Of a stretch of 64,000 nucleotides of DNA, positions 25,195 through 34,226 are shown in pieces. The position numbers and the translations under genes were made by a program. The notes below the pieces were generated by a model. That model was not told the DNA's origin. It did not search any database and was given only the letters and a program-made list of their open reading frames with translations. Numbering within the stretch: position 1 is the stretch's first letter; each line of letters begins with the position of its first letter. The DNA comes from Prevotella sp. (lineage in GTDB: Bacteria; Bacteroidota; Bacteroidia; Bacteroidales; Bacteroidaceae). The stretch is taken from contig JALFBL010000073.1 in assembly GCA_022773395.1 (NCBI GenBank), forward strand, positions 1 to 64,000, read 5' to 3'.

Positions 25195-26760
25195 TTACAT
25201 CGGTATATTACCGTGCTTTTTATCTGGTAAGTTCTGACGTTTTGTCTCCAGTTGTGCCAGTGCTCTGCAAATGCGGAAACGTGTGTTTCGCGGTTCAATC
25301 ACGTCGTCGATGTAGCCGTATTTTGCTGCTTGGTACGGGTTTGCAAAGAGTTCAGAGTATTCTTCCTCCTTCTCTGCGATGTATGATTTAACGTCTTCGC
25401 CTGCATCCTTCTTGGCTTTGGCTTCTTTTGCATAGAGCACGGCAACGGCACCCGAAGCGCCCATCACTGCAATCTCGGCATTGGGCCAAGCGTAGTTCAC
25501 GTCGGTGCGGAGCTGCTTGCAGCCCATCACGATGTGGCTTCCACCGTAGCTCTTGCGCAGCGTGATGGTGACCTTGGGCACTGTTGCTTCGCCGTAAGCG
25601 TAAAGCAGCTGTGCTCCGTGCAGGATGACAGCGTTGTATTCCTGGCCTGTTCCGGGCAAGAATCCTGGTACGTCCACCAACGAAACGATAGGAATGTTGA
25701 AGGCATCGCAGAAACGAACGAAACGGGCGCCCTTGCGGCTTGCGTTCACGTCGAGCACACCTGCATAGCAAGCGGGCTGGTTGGCAACGATACCAACGCT
25801 CTGTCCGTTGAAGCGAGCGAAACCGACGATGATGTTTTTGGCAAACTTAGGCTGCACTTCAAAGAATTCCCCGTTGTCCACCACGGCACCGATTACCTTG
25901 TACATGTCGTATGCCTTGTTGGGGTCGTCCGGCAGAATTTCGTTGAGCGAATCTTCCATGCGGTTGATGGGGTCGAGGCATTCCTTGCGGGGCGCCTTTT
26001 CCATGTTGTTGGAAGGAATATAGCTGATGAGGGTTTTGATCATCTCGATGGCCTCTTCCTCGGTAGATGCTGTGAAGTGGGTTACGCCGCTCTTTGTGGC
26101 GTGAACGCTTGCTCCGCCCAAGTGTTCCTGGTCAATGTCTTCACCAGTAACGGTCTTTACCACCTTCGGGCCGGTGAGGAACATGTAGGATGTGTTTTCC
26201 ATCATCAGGGTGAAGTCGGTGAGGGCCGGAGAGTAAACCGCACCGCCGGCACACGGGCCGAAGATTCCCGAGATTTGAGGAATGACACCAGATGCAAGAA
26301 TGTTGCGCTCGAAGATTTCTGCATATCCGCCCAAGGCGTTGATGCCTTCCTGGATACGTGCTCCGCCCGAGTCGTTGATACCGATAACGGGAGCACCCAT
26401 CTTCATGCCCAGATCCATCACCTTGCAGATTTTCTCTGCCATGGTTTCCGACAAAGAACCTCCGTTCACGGTGAAATCCTGTGCAAATACGTATACCAGA
26501 CGACCGTCTATGGTTCCGGAGCCGGCAACCACACCGTCTCCGAGGTATTGCTTCTTCTCCATTCCGAAGTTGGTGCAACGGTGCAGCTTGAACATGTCAA
26601 CTTCTTCGAAACTACCTTCGTCCAGCAGCATATCGATGCGTTCACGGGCTGTGTACTTACCACGTGCGTGCTGCTTTTCGATGGCTTTTTCGCCACCACC
26701 AAGACGAGCCTGCTCGCGTTTTGCGATCAGATTCTTGATTTTTTCTAATTGTTTGCTCAT
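25195..26760 (-). CDS. mmdA: Acyl-CoA carboxyltransferase (methylmalonyl-CoA decarboxylase alpha / propionyl-CoA carboxylase beta)
   Basis: This 521-residue protein is a full carboxyltransferase with N- and C-terminal crotonase-like halves ([41 protein letters not shown]). It moves the carboxyl group between methylmalonyl-CoA/propionyl-CoA and biotin. Together with the epimerase upstream and the biotin carrier downstream it forms the terminal steps of the succinate-to-propionate pathway used by Bacteroidales. Whether it works as a sodium-pumping decarboxylase or a plain carboxylase depends on the membrane subunit, which is atypical here. Confidence 0.93.
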   Translation of the reverse strand: MSKQLEKIKNLIAKREQARLGGGEKAIEKQHARGKYTARERIDMLLDEGSFEEVDMFKLHRCTNFGMEKKQYLGDGVVAGSGTIDGRLVYVFAQDFTVNGGSLSETMAEKICKVMDLGMKMGAPVIGINDSGGARIQEGINALGGYAEIFERNILASGVIPQISGIFGPCAGGAVYSPALTDFTLMMENTSYMFLTGPKVVKTVTGEDIDQEHLGGASVHATKSGVTHFTASTEEEAIEMIKTLISYIPSNNMEKAPRKECLDPINRMEDSLNEILPDDPNKAYDMYKVIGAVVDNGEFFEVQPKFAKNIIVGFARFNGQSVGIVANQPACYAGVLDVNASRKGARFVRFCDAFNIPIVSLVDVPGFLPGTGQEYNAVILHGAQLLYAYGEATVPKVTITLRKSYGGSHIVMGCKQLRTDVNYAWPNAEIAVMGASGAVAVLYAKEAKAKKDAGEDVKSYIAEKEEEYSELFANPYQAAKYGYIDDVIEPRNTRFRICRALAQLETKRQNLPDKKHGNIPM

Positions 26761-26843
26761 TTTATTATTGTGTTATTTCTGTCGTTTTTTCCTGAACAAT
26801 TCGCATTTTCAGGCTCTTCCGAAGATTTCTGATTGATAAGAAT

Positions 26844-27248
26844 TTAGTGTTCACAAAGTTCTGTCAGGATTCCGCAGGTAGATTTCGGGTGCAGGAATGC
26901 GATGTTGAGCTGTTCTGCTCCCTTGCGCGGTGCCTGGTCGATGAGGCGGATGCCTTTTCCGTCGCATTCTGCCAAAGCGCTGGCCACTCCGTCTTCTATG
27001 CAGAAAGCCACGTGGTGAACGCCTTTGTTTCCTTTGTCAAGCCATTTTTGAATGGTGCTCTCAGGCGATGTCGGTTCAAGCAGTTCCAGTTTGGTCTCAC
27101 CGCATTTCAAGAATGCCGTTTTCACTTTTTGGTCTTCAACCGTTTCTACGGCATAACACTTCAGTCCTAATACTTCCTCGAAGTAGGGCAGAGATTCCTC
27201 GATGCTCTGGACTGCAATTCCTAAATGTTCAATGTGTGATATCTTCAT
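26844..27248 (-). CDS. mce: Methylmalonyl-CoA epimerase
   Basis: This 134-residue protein of the vicinal-oxygen-chelate fold interconverts the (R) and (S) forms of methylmalonyl-CoA. It begins ISHIEHLGIAVQSIEES, with the metal-ligand His in EHLGIAV. The second half repeats the fold (GVHHVAFCIEDGV), and near the end is HPKSTCGILTEL with the usual catalytic Glu. It is the first gene of the propionate operon; mmdA follows after 83 bases. Confidence 0.95.
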   Translation of the reverse strand: MKISHIEHLGIAVQSIEESLPYFEEVLGLKCYAVETVEDQKVKTAFLKCGETKLELLEPTSPESTIQKWLDKGNKGVHHVAFCIEDGVASALAECDGKGIRLIDQAPRKGAEQLNIAFLHPKSTCGILTELCEH

Positions 27249-27285
27249 AATATGAAAATAATAGTTGTGTATTAATAAGTTGCTG

Positions 27286-27317
27286 CAAAGTTACATAATA
27301 ATTTTTAATGCTCCAAC
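27286..27317 (-). promoter_or_regulatory. Promoter of the mce-mmdA operon
   Basis: On the minus strand a -33 GTTG (27314-27317) is 20 bases from the -7 TAACTTTG (27286-27293). Transcription would begin about 32 bases before the mce start codon. Confidence 0.7.
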
Positions 27318-27420
27318 AAAATGGTGGTTTATTTGATGTGGGGCTGGAATAAGTTCCGCATGTTGCCATTGTCGGCCGCCGTGTGGGGTTCGGAGGGCAG
27401 TGGTATTGCTGTCCGGTGTT

Positions 27421-28353
27421 CTATTCTACAACGATTTTGGTTGTCTCTCCTTCTATGCATACCATATAGAGGCCTGGCTGTAGGCGAATGTCGGTTGATG
27501 CGTTTGAAAGCGATGTCGTGGCAACCGGTAGGCCCGATGCCGCGAACACGTTGCAGCGCACGGGTGTGCTGGCGGTATGTGGAAGAAGAATGCGTGCAAA
27601 GCCCTTGTGGCCTTCCACCGTGGCGGCTGGTGCCTGAAGTGTCGGAACGCTGGTGTTGCCGGGCGCGATGACCACCGGCTGTTTGCACACGCCTCCGTCC
27701 AGTGCCACTAGTTCTACAGCCGTTCCGTCTGTATATCCCTTCTGTGCGATGACCGCCCCTTCGGGTTCCTGAATGCGGCAGCCTTCGAGCATGATTTGCC
27801 CGAAGTCGCACAGCGAGCCGTAGCCAGGGCCTTCAGCTTTCAGTGTCGATGCGTTGACAGTGAGTTCCCCGCCCCCTTCCCATGTGGTCAGTCCGTAGAG
27901 ACGTCCTTGGCAGTTGATTGTGCAACCACCGTCGATGATGAGGTTTTTATAATGCGCCATCGTGACGGCTATCGATCCGTTTTCGATGGTCAGGCTTCCT
28001 TGTCCGGTAAAGCGCAGGTGGGTGTCCGAGAAAACCACGAATCCCTCGCCCGTCAGCGTGTTGTTGCCTTTCAAAGCGATGGTGAGCGTGTCTTTCGCCA
28101 CGCCAATATCGAGCAATTTGGGCATGCCATATTCAATCACGGCATTGTCGAGTGTCAGTGTTCGTGTGGCATGGTCATATGCCACTCTTCCCCCTTCTTT
28201 GGTCACGTCTGCAGCATTTTCTGCATTTACTTCAATGCCTGCCACTGTGATTCCGTAGCTTTGTGCGGAAACGGGGGAGAAGGGAAGTAGAGGGAAGAAG
28301 CCCGAAATGAGGGCTGCCGCAAACAAATTCGTTTTCTTTTTCTGTGTAATCAT
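27421..28353 (-). CDS. Exported beta-rich surface protein with probable T9SS C-terminal sorting domain
   Basis: I placed the start at MITQKKKTNLFAAALISG, 48 codons inside the ORF, because a normal signal peptide begins there (cleavage after FSPVSAQ). The 310-residue protein consists of short repeated beta units (RTLTLDNAVIE; NNTLTGEGFVV), suggesting a beta-helix or carbohydrate-binding fold. The last 70 residues end in QPGLYMVCIEGETTKIVVE, which closely matches the pattern of type A T9SS sorting domains (strand, PGxY, strand, KxxV at the end). It would therefore be exported across the outer membrane and attached to the surface. The ligand is unknown. It is monocistronic. Confidence 0.7.
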   Translation of the reverse strand: MITQKKKTNLFAAALISGFFPLLPFSPVSAQSYGITVAGIEVNAENAADVTKEGGRVAYDHATRTLTLDNAVIEYGMPKLLDIGVAKDTLTIALKGNNTLTGEGFVVFSDTHLRFTGQGSLTIENGSIAVTMAHYKNLIIDGGCTINCQGRLYGLTTWEGGGELTVNASTLKAEGPGYGSLCDFGQIMLEGCRIQEPEGAVIAQKGYTDGTAVELVALDGGVCKQPVVIAPGNTSVPTLQAPAATVEGHKGFARILLPHTASTPVRCNVFAASGLPVATTSLSNASTDIRLQPGLYMVCIEGETTKIVVE

Positions 28354-29143
28354 CTTCTTTTTATTTTTTGTCTTTTGGAAAATTGAATCGTGGGTTTGAC
28401 TTGTTTCATACAGGTTCGGCAGACCATCGGGATCGGCCATTGGAAGCCATTGGCAGAAAACACTGTGGTTTTGTGGCTTTATCGTGCAAGGCGGCATTGT
28501 CGGCTCTTGACCTGATTAACGAGGACAAAGTTACGGAATTATTTTTTGCGACAATCTATTTCTGTTGTTTTTTTGACACGGCAACGGCAAAATATACATG
28601 AGGATGGATTGGTTTTGGGCATGTTGGCACTTGCTTGTTGAATTCGCGAAAATTCAACAAAGGTTAATTGCGTTAAATTTTCAGCCGAATTTTCTGCAGG
28701 ATTTCCGTTCAAAATAGAAAAGCAAAGGATTGTCCGTTGGCGATAATCGCATTTTTTGCAGTCGTAAGAATTTTCGTCCCCTTTTCGAGGAATGGTGTCT
28801 TGGATGGCAAAAGATTATCCAACGGAGTACAATTGTTGGGCGGCTGTAGTCCAGACTGTCGGCCATTGGTGCGCAAAGGATCGGCGGATGAAAGGCAGTG
28901 GATGATGCGTTGAAAAACGAAAAATGAAGGTTTTTTGTAAAGTGTTTTCCATCAGGAATTTATGGAAATCGTATAAAGTTGAGTATTTGTGCAAATGGAA
29001 AAGTTTTTTCAAAATACGGCCGTTTCCCGTGTTAAAATTCTTAGGACGGAATGTTAAAATGCAAGTGGCTGGGAGGGGTGGCGTGTTCTTGAAACCGTGA
29101 TGTGAAAAAGGTGGGGTATGGCGGTTGTTGTGAGAAACAGAAA
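28354..29143. other. Gene-free stretch with degenerate repeat motifs
   Basis: No ORF of convincing composition occurs here. The middle part carries motif copies in both orientations: GGATTGTCCGTTGGCG near 28725, and ATTATCCAACGG near 28810. These resemble the motif seen at 12.5 kb and 50.7 kb. The part nearest glmM precedes a very strong inverted repeat. Confidence 0.4.
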
Positions 29144-29181
29144 CCCCATGGGGCCATGAAAATCTTCATGGCCCCATGGGG
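29144..29181. repeat. Perfect 17-bp inverted repeat downstream of glmM
   Basis: The arms CCCCATGGGGCCATGAA and TTCATGGCCCCATGGGG pair perfectly with a 4-base loop (AATC). Each arm itself contains the palindrome CCCCATGGGG. The element lies 32 bases after the glmM stop. On the minus strand only a weak T-rich tract (TTTCTGTTTC) follows, so it may terminate glmM or act as a 3'-end stabiliser or protein-binding site. Confidence 0.8.
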
Positions 29182-29213
29182 CTTCTGCAATCTGTTTTTT
29201 GCAATGTTGTCTC

Positions 29214-30596
29214 CTATTGCATGGAATAAACCACCTGCATGATTTCCTTGCCCAAAGCGTCTGCCTCTTCCATGGTGGAGGCTTCGCTGTAAACACGGAT
29301 GATGGGTTCGGTGTTGCTCTTGCGCAGGTGAACCCACTTTTTCGGGAAATCTATCTTCACACCATCAATGTCGTTCACTATTTCGTTCCTATACATTTCC
29401 TTTACCTTTTCCAAAATGGCATCCACGTTGGTTGCCGGTGTAAGGTCGATGCGGTTTTTGGCAATGAAATAGTCGGGGAACGTTTTGCGCAGTTCGGATA
29501 CTTTGCAGCCCTTGTGTGCCAACGATGACAGAAAGAGGGCTATGCCCACCAGAGCATCGCGTCCATAGTGGCTTTGGGGATAGATGACTCCTCCGTTTCC
29601 TTCGCCGCCAATAATGGCGTTTGTTTCTTTCATCAGCGTGGTGACATTTACTTCGCCTACTGCCGAGGCGGTGTAACTGCCGCCATGCTTCGCCGTAACG
29701 TCTCTCAGGGCGCGCGTGCTGCTAAGGTTGCTCACGGTGTTGCCGGGTGTATGGCTCAGCACATAGTCGGCCACACTCACCAGCGTATATTCCTCGCCAA
29801 ACATCTCGCCGTTCTCGCAGATAAAGGCCAGTCTGTCCACATCGGGGTCAACCACAACGCCCAAATCGAACCCACCGGCACGCATCTTGTCCATGATGCC
29901 TGTCAGATTCTTTTCCAATGGCTCGGGATTGTGGGCGAAATCACCCGTAGGGTCGCCGTTCAAAAAAACGTATCTTACGCCCAGTGCATCGAACAGTTTC
30001 GGCAGAACCACACCTCCCACGCTGTTGATGGCATCCACGCAGACGTGGAACCCTGCCTTCCTGATGGCATCCACATCTACTAACTTCAATGCCAGCACGC
30101 TGTCAATGTGGCGTTGGTCGAAACTGTTGTCCTCCGTATAATGTCCCAGATGGTCAACGTCGGCATATTCAAAGTTTTCTGCTTCTGCAATGGCCAGCAC
30201 CTCGTTTCCGTCTTCCTTGTTCAGGAACTCTCCCTCGTGGTTGAGCAGTTTCAAGGCATTCCACTGGCGTGGATTATGGCTTGCCGTGATGATGATGCCG
30301 CCATCGGCGCCGCTCATTCGCACGGCCAGTTCGGTGGTTGGAGTCGTTGCCAGTCCAATATCGATGACATCATACCCAAATCCCATTAAAGTTCCACACA
30401 CCATGTTCTTGACCATTTCGCCCGAAATGCGGGCGTCGCGGCCCACCACGATTTTTCCCTTGTCCGATTTTCCGTTTTTGCGGATGAATGTGGCGTATGC
30501 CGTAACAAACTTCACGATGTCCAAGGGATTCAGCGTGTCGCCGGTATGTCCGCCAATGGTTCCGCGGATTCCTGAAATAGATTTGATTAATGTCAT
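29214..30596 (-). CDS. glmM: Phosphoglucosamine mutase / phosphomannomutase family
   Basis: This 460-residue alpha-D-phosphohexomutase begins MTLIKSISGIRGTIGG, so I shortened the listed ORF by 21 codons. The catalytic phosphoserine lies in TASHNPRQWNALK, the metal site in VDPDVDRLAF, and the sugar-binding loop in GGEGNGGVIYP. GlmM makes glucosamine-1-phosphate for cell-wall and LPS precursors. In Bacteroidales this paralogue is usually annotated phosphoglucosamine mutase, but a phosphomannomutase activity cannot be excluded by reading. It follows the DUF4827 gene by 16 bases, so wait for cotranscription: both are on the minus strand. Confidence 0.9.
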   Translation of the reverse strand: MTLIKSISGIRGTIGGHTGDTLNPLDIVKFVTAYATFIRKNGKSDKGKIVVGRDARISGEMVKNMVCGTLMGFGYDVIDIGLATTPTTELAVRMSGADGGIIITASHNPRQWNALKLLNHEGEFLNKEDGNEVLAIAEAENFEYADVDHLGHYTEDNSFDQRHIDSVLALKLVDVDAIRKAGFHVCVDAINSVGGVVLPKLFDALGVRYVFLNGDPTGDFAHNPEPLEKNLTGIMDKMRAGGFDLGVVVDPDVDRLAFICENGEMFGEEYTLVSVADYVLSHTPGNTVSNLSSTRALRDVTAKHGGSYTASAVGEVNVTTLMKETNAIIGGEGNGGVIYPQSHYGRDALVGIALFLSSLAHKGCKVSELRKTFPDYFIAKNRIDLTPATNVDAILEKVKEMYRNEIVNDIDGVKIDFPKKWVHLRKSNTEPIIRVYSEASTMEEADALGKEIMQVVYSMQ

Positions 30597-30612
30597 GGCT
30601 GATGTTTTTTGA

Positions 30613-31251
30613 TTATCTTCCTCTTTCGTATGTGATGACGAAGAAACTCGGCCGCACATAATTGCGGTGCATCTGTGTTCCTCTGTCGTGGGGCACGATG
30701 AGGTTCACCTTTGCTATTTCTTCATCGGGTTTGGTCTGTCTTCCTATATTGATATACAGTAGGGGCGACAGCCATCCGGAAGGCACTTCGGCACTTCCGT
30801 ATGCACTGTACATGAGGCTTTCGCCTTTGGTGAAAGATGCAGTGAACGTGTCGCTGACACGGGTTACGGTCATCTTGTCAACTATTGACGAGAAAGACAG
30901 CACATCGTTGGTCAGTGCCAAAGAGTCGGTAAAGATGTTTTTTTCAGTGAAGCGGCAGAGCACCGTGGTTCTTTCTCCGTCTTTGATGACCTCTCCGCAA
31001 CCCTTGCGCACAATTTGCATGTAGACTCCGCTGCTGGCAAACAGCACGTATTGGTTCTTGCTGACATCGGTGGTATAGTTTTGCTGACGGAACGTTGCCT
31101 CGTCAATCACGTTGATGGCAGAGTCTTTGATAAACCTCGTGATGGCTGCACGCTCTTTGTCTTTCTGTTCCGCATACGTTTCATAATTGTCGCATGCAGC
31201 GATCATCATCAGCGCTATTGGTGCAAACAAGGCCAAAAATATCTTCTTCAT
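30613..31251 (-). CDS. DUF4827 lipoprotein
   Basis: This 212-residue lipoprotein starts at MKKIFLALFAPIALMMIAAC, 42 codons inside the listed ORF. A minus-strand -7 element TAATTTTG lies just upstream of this ATG, which supports the choice. The mature part (YAEQKDKERAAITRFIKDS) matches DUF4827, a Bacteroidales family with some similarity to FKBP-type proteins. It probably sits in the envelope with no known role. glmM follows after 16 bases. Confidence 0.85.
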   Translation of the reverse strand: MKKIFLALFAPIALMMIAACDNYETYAEQKDKERAAITRFIKDSAINVIDEATFRQQNYTTDVSKNQYVLFASSGVYMQIVRKGCGEVIKDGERTTVLCRFTEKNIFTDSLALTNDVLSFSSIVDKMTVTRVSDTFTASFTKGESLMYSAYGSAEVPSGWLSPLLYINIGRQTKPDEEIAKVNLIVPHDRGTQMHRNYVRPSFFVITYERGR

Positions 31252-31333
31252 TTCTAATTGTGGTAATGATTTGGGCACAAAATTACTAAATAATCGGCAA
31301 TCTGCGTCCGATGTGTTTAAAATTAACGAAAGT

Positions 31334-32353
31334 TTATATCTCGCTGATTGCTTGCCGCACAATGCGTTCGGCTTCATCCATCGAGCAGTTCAGTCTGCCT
31401 CCCGAGGCGTTCAGGTGGCCTCCGCCGTTGAAATATTTTTCGGCTATCTTCGTACAGGAGAAGTCGTCCACGCTGCGCAGGCTTACCCACACAAGGTTGT
31501 CGCGCTCGTTGTCTTCCCTCAAAGAAATGCTCAATTTCATTCCTTTTATCTGCAGTGGCATGTTCACCAATCCTTCGGCATCGCCTTTAATATAGTGGAA
31601 ACGGCGAAGGTCGTTGCGGCTCAAGGAGAAATAAGAGGCATGTTTTTCCGAGAAAACATTCAGTTTCTGGTAAAGCACGTAGCCAATCAGGCGCAAACGC
31701 CATTCGCTGAAATTATTGTAAACATTGCGGTAGATCTTGTCTTTGTCAATGCCTTTGGTCAGCAACTGGCTGACAACAAAGTAGATTTCGGGTCGTGTGG
31801 AATTGTAGGTGAAGCCACCCGTGTCGGTCATCATTCCGCAATAGATGGGGGCTGCAAACTTCTTCGTCATCCTGTCGAAACCTCCCAGTTGCCATACCAA
31901 GCGGAACACCATTTCGCTGGTGCTGCTCAGTTCTGGGTGAGAAATGGTCAATGCCGTGTCCATGTCAGGGTTGGGATGATGGTCAATCATCACCTTCTTT
32001 GCCGTTGCTGCTATCAGGATTTCCCCTAATTTCTCCATGCGGTCGGGGCGGTTGTAGTCGAGGCAGAATATCAAGTCGGCTTTCATGAACGCCTCTTCCA
32101 CCGCTTCGGGGTGTTTGTCGTAGCGCACCACGCGCTCTATGCCCGGCATCCAGTGCAGATAGTCGGGGAACATGTCTGGTGCCACAATGTAAGGGTCTTT
32201 TCCTTGCGAACGCAAATATTCTGCCCATCCCAAGCTGGAGCCAAGTGCGTCTCCATCGGGATTCTGGTGACAACACACAACAATATGCTCTTCATCGCTG
32301 ATGAGTTGATGCAGCACATTTGTTTGTTCTGTGGATAAAAGCTCTATATTCAT
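31334..32353 (-). CDS. nrnA: Bifunctional oligoribonuclease / PAP phosphatase NrnA
   Basis: This 339-residue DHH-family phosphoesterase degrades nanoRNAs and dephosphorylates pAp. The N-terminal DHH domain shows NPDGDALGSSLG, LDYNRPDR and the signature DHHPNPD. The C-terminal DHHA1 domain carries GGGHLNASGG for substrate binding. Its ATG overlaps the stop of the upstream nucleotidyltransferase gene by one base (TGATG), which implies coupled translation. Confidence 0.95.
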   Translation of the reverse strand: MNIELLSTEQTNVLHQLISDEEHIVVCCHQNPDGDALGSSLGWAEYLRSQGKDPYIVAPDMFPDYLHWMPGIERVVRYDKHPEAVEEAFMKADLIFCLDYNRPDRMEKLGEILIAATAKKVMIDHHPNPDMDTALTISHPELSSTSEMVFRLVWQLGGFDRMTKKFAAPIYCGMMTDTGGFTYNSTRPEIYFVVSQLLTKGIDKDKIYRNVYNNFSEWRLRLIGYVLYQKLNVFSEKHASYFSLSRNDLRRFHYIKGDAEGLVNMPLQIKGMKLSISLREDNERDNLVWVSLRSVDDFSCTKIAEKYFNGGGHLNASGGRLNCSMDEAERIVRQAISEI

Positions 32354-33264
32354 CAGAACAATTTCTCTGGATAAATATTTTCTTTGACCAAGGTGTGTAT
32401 TCTATCCACTGTTCCTTGTCGGTCGGCGGCGTATGTCACACCAAACCATTTGCTTGTGGTGTCGAGCACTTTCACCGTTGCCGTATGGTCGTTCACGAGT
32501 TTGTTCACCATCAAAGGGATGAAAAACTCTGCCTTGGGATTCTCCATGTTTTTCGGGTCGGACAGAAACTCTTTGAAATACTCATCGCTGTACTCGAAAT
32601 AGTCGGGCGTGAATCCCCACATGTTCATCGACACGGGCGTGTTGTCATTGATGCCGACCCAATCGCCTTTCTCGTCTTTGTAGGAGACAATGCCGCCGAC
32701 ACGCATCACTTCTGTACGCTCTACTACAGTTGTGAGGTTCTCTTCCTCGTCTTTGGCACATACGCCACGGGCCACGGTTCCGTTCTCGCTCAGCGTGTTG
32801 CCCACACGGAATCCTACCATCGCATAGCGGTTGCGGCTTCCTTCGGGCAATTCGGACAAATACTTGCCAATGACCATGAACGAATCTCTGTTGTAGAAAT
32901 CGTCGCAGTTGATGACGCAGAAAGGTTCTCTGATGATGTGTTTGGCCATCATTACGGCATGGTTGGTTCCCCAGGGTTTTTGTCTGCCTTCGGGTGCAGA
33001 GAATCCTTGGGGCAGGGCATCGAGTGCTTGGAAACAAATTTCGGCAGGAATGTGTCCTTCGTATCTCGACAATACCTTTTGCCGGAAATCTTCTTCAAAA
33101 TCTTTGCGGATGACAAACACAATCTTTCCAAAACCGGCCTTGATGGCATCGTAGATGGAATAGTCCATGATTGTTTCACCGTTAGGACCCAGTCCGTCCA
33201 GTTGTTTCAGACCGCCATAGCGGCTGCCCATTCCTGCAGCCAAAAGCAATAAAGTAGGTTTCAT
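32353..33264 (-). CDS. Sugar-nucleotidyltransferase family protein
   Basis: This 303-residue protein begins with the NTP-transferase motif LLAAGMGSRYGGLKQL and contains the metal-binding INCDDFYNRD. The fold is that of glucose-1-phosphate thymidylyl/uridylyltransferases. The substrate cannot be read from sequence; close Bacteroidales relatives are annotated only as nucleotidyltransferase. It leads a two-gene operon with nrnA and is divergent from the TetR gene. A palindrome overlaps its predicted transcription start. Confidence 0.85.
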   Translation of the reverse strand: MKPTLLLLAAGMGSRYGGLKQLDGLGPNGETIMDYSIYDAIKAGFGKIVFVIRKDFEEDFRQKVLSRYEGHIPAEICFQALDALPQGFSAPEGRQKPWGTNHAVMMAKHIIREPFCVINCDDFYNRDSFMVIGKYLSELPEGSRNRYAMVGFRVGNTLSENGTVARGVCAKDEEENLTTVVERTEVMRVGGIVSYKDEKGDWVGINDNTPVSMNMWGFTPDYFEYSDEYFKEFLSDPKNMENPKAEFFIPLMVNKLVNDHTATVKVLDTTSKWFGVTYAADRQGTVDRIHTLVKENIYPEKLF

Positions 33265-33376
33265 GTTATGCTAATTTTATAAATGAATTGTCGTATAGGT
33301 CTATTTTGCAGAGAATGTGGCCACTCTTCATGCAACCCCATGCAAACGATATGCCTCCAAATTCTTGCTTGAGTTG

Positions 33377-33400
33377 GCATAAAACATGCTATGTTTATGC
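33377..33400 (-). promoter_or_regulatory. Palindromic operator candidate overlapping the promoter of the nucleotidyltransferase operon
   Basis: The near-perfect dyad GCATAAAACATGCTATGTTTATGC abuts a minus-strand -7 element TACCTTTG (33400-33407). The predicted transcription start falls inside the dyad. This is the classic place for a repressor site, and the divergent TetR gene is the obvious candidate regulator. Confidence 0.5.
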
Positions 33401-33430
33401 AAAGGTACTAAAGTTTTTGCAAAACACGCT

Positions 33431-33460
33431 TGCCAAATGGCATAAAATCGTGTTTGCCAT
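33431..33460. promoter_or_regulatory. Cluster of TGCCA/TGGCA half-sites between divergent genes
   Basis: TGCCA-AA-TGGCA (33431-33442) overlaps a wider dyad ATGGCA...TGCCAT (33437-33460). A further TGGCA lies at 33375-33379, next to the first palindrome. The repeated half-site suggests binding of one dimeric regulator at several positions in the 338-base divergent control region. Confidence 0.4.
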
Positions 33461-33525
33461 GCAACATTGCACACCCAAGTATTCTGGAGGTGAACGATGC
33501 GATTCATCGATTTCCTTTTCATTTA

Positions 33526-33557
33526 TTTGCATAATTCGAAGAAATACGATACTTTTG
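33526..33557 (+). promoter_or_regulatory. Promoter of the tetR-fabG operon
   Basis: The -33 TTTG (33526-33529) and -7 TACTTTTG (33550-33557) are exactly 20 bases apart. They lie 45 bases before the TetR start. Confidence 0.8.
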
Positions 33558-33602
33558 CACACGATAGTTTGAATGTGCAATAAAATGGAGGAGTAAGGAG
33601 GA

Positions 33603-34196
33603 ATGTCAATATCCAAGACAAGACAGAAATTGGTAGATGTTGCCCGGCAGCTTTTTGCAAAGAAAGGTTTGGAAAACACCACCATGAACGATATTGCGGT
33701 GGCTTCAGAAAAAGGCAGGCGAACCCTGTACACCTATTTTAAAAATAAAGAAGAGGTGTATTATGCGGTAATTGAAAGCGAATTGGAACGTTTGTCGGAC
33801 AAAATGGACGAGGTGGCTGCAAAGAAAATCTGTCCGCAAGACAAAATCATAGAGCTGATTTATACGCATCTCAATATGATCAAGGAAACGGTGATGCGCA
33901 ACGGAAATCTTCGTGCCGCCTTTTTCCGGAATATATGGATGGTGGAAAAAGTAAGGAAAAACTTCGATGAAGATGAAATAGAATTATTTTCCAAGGTGTA
34001 TGCCGAGGGAAAAGCCGAGGGCGAATTTGATATTGAAAATGTGGAATTGGTAGCAGACATAACTCACTATTGCATCAAAGGGCTTGAGGTGCCTTTTATC
34101 TGCGGCAGATTGGGGCACGGCATGACTTCGGAAGCCAGTAAGCCGCTTGTGGCAAAGGTGGTGTATGGCGCATTGGGAAAAATAACAGGGAAATAA
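33603..34196 (+). CDS. TetR/AcrR family transcriptional regulator
   Basis: This 197-residue protein has the N-terminal helix-turn-helix of TetR regulators (VDVARQLFAKKGLENTTMND... ending RTLYTYFKNKEEVYYAV, residues about 8-55). An all-helical ligand-binding domain follows. A GGAGGA sequence precedes the ATG. It is 30 bases upstream of fabG, so it probably controls a fatty-acid-related function and itself, and perhaps the divergent operon through the palindromes at 33377-33460. The ligand is unknown; an acyl-CoA or acyl-ACP is plausible. Confidence 0.9.
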   Translation: MSISKTRQKLVDVARQLFAKKGLENTTMNDIAVASEKGRRTLYTYFKNKEEVYYAVIESELERLSDKMDEVAAKKICPQDKIIELIYTHLNMIKETVMRNGNLRAAFFRNIWMVEKVRKNFDEDEIELFSKVYAEGKAEGEFDIENVELVADITHYCIKGLEVPFICGRLGHGMTSEASKPLVAKVVYGALGKITGK

Positions 34197-34226
34197 CAAT
34201 TTTTATTTAATAAAATAATAAAGAGA

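Noticed and set aside
25534-26748. 404-residue plus ORF
   Set aside because: Exact antisense of mmdA; the minus-strand product is an unmistakable carboxyltransferase.
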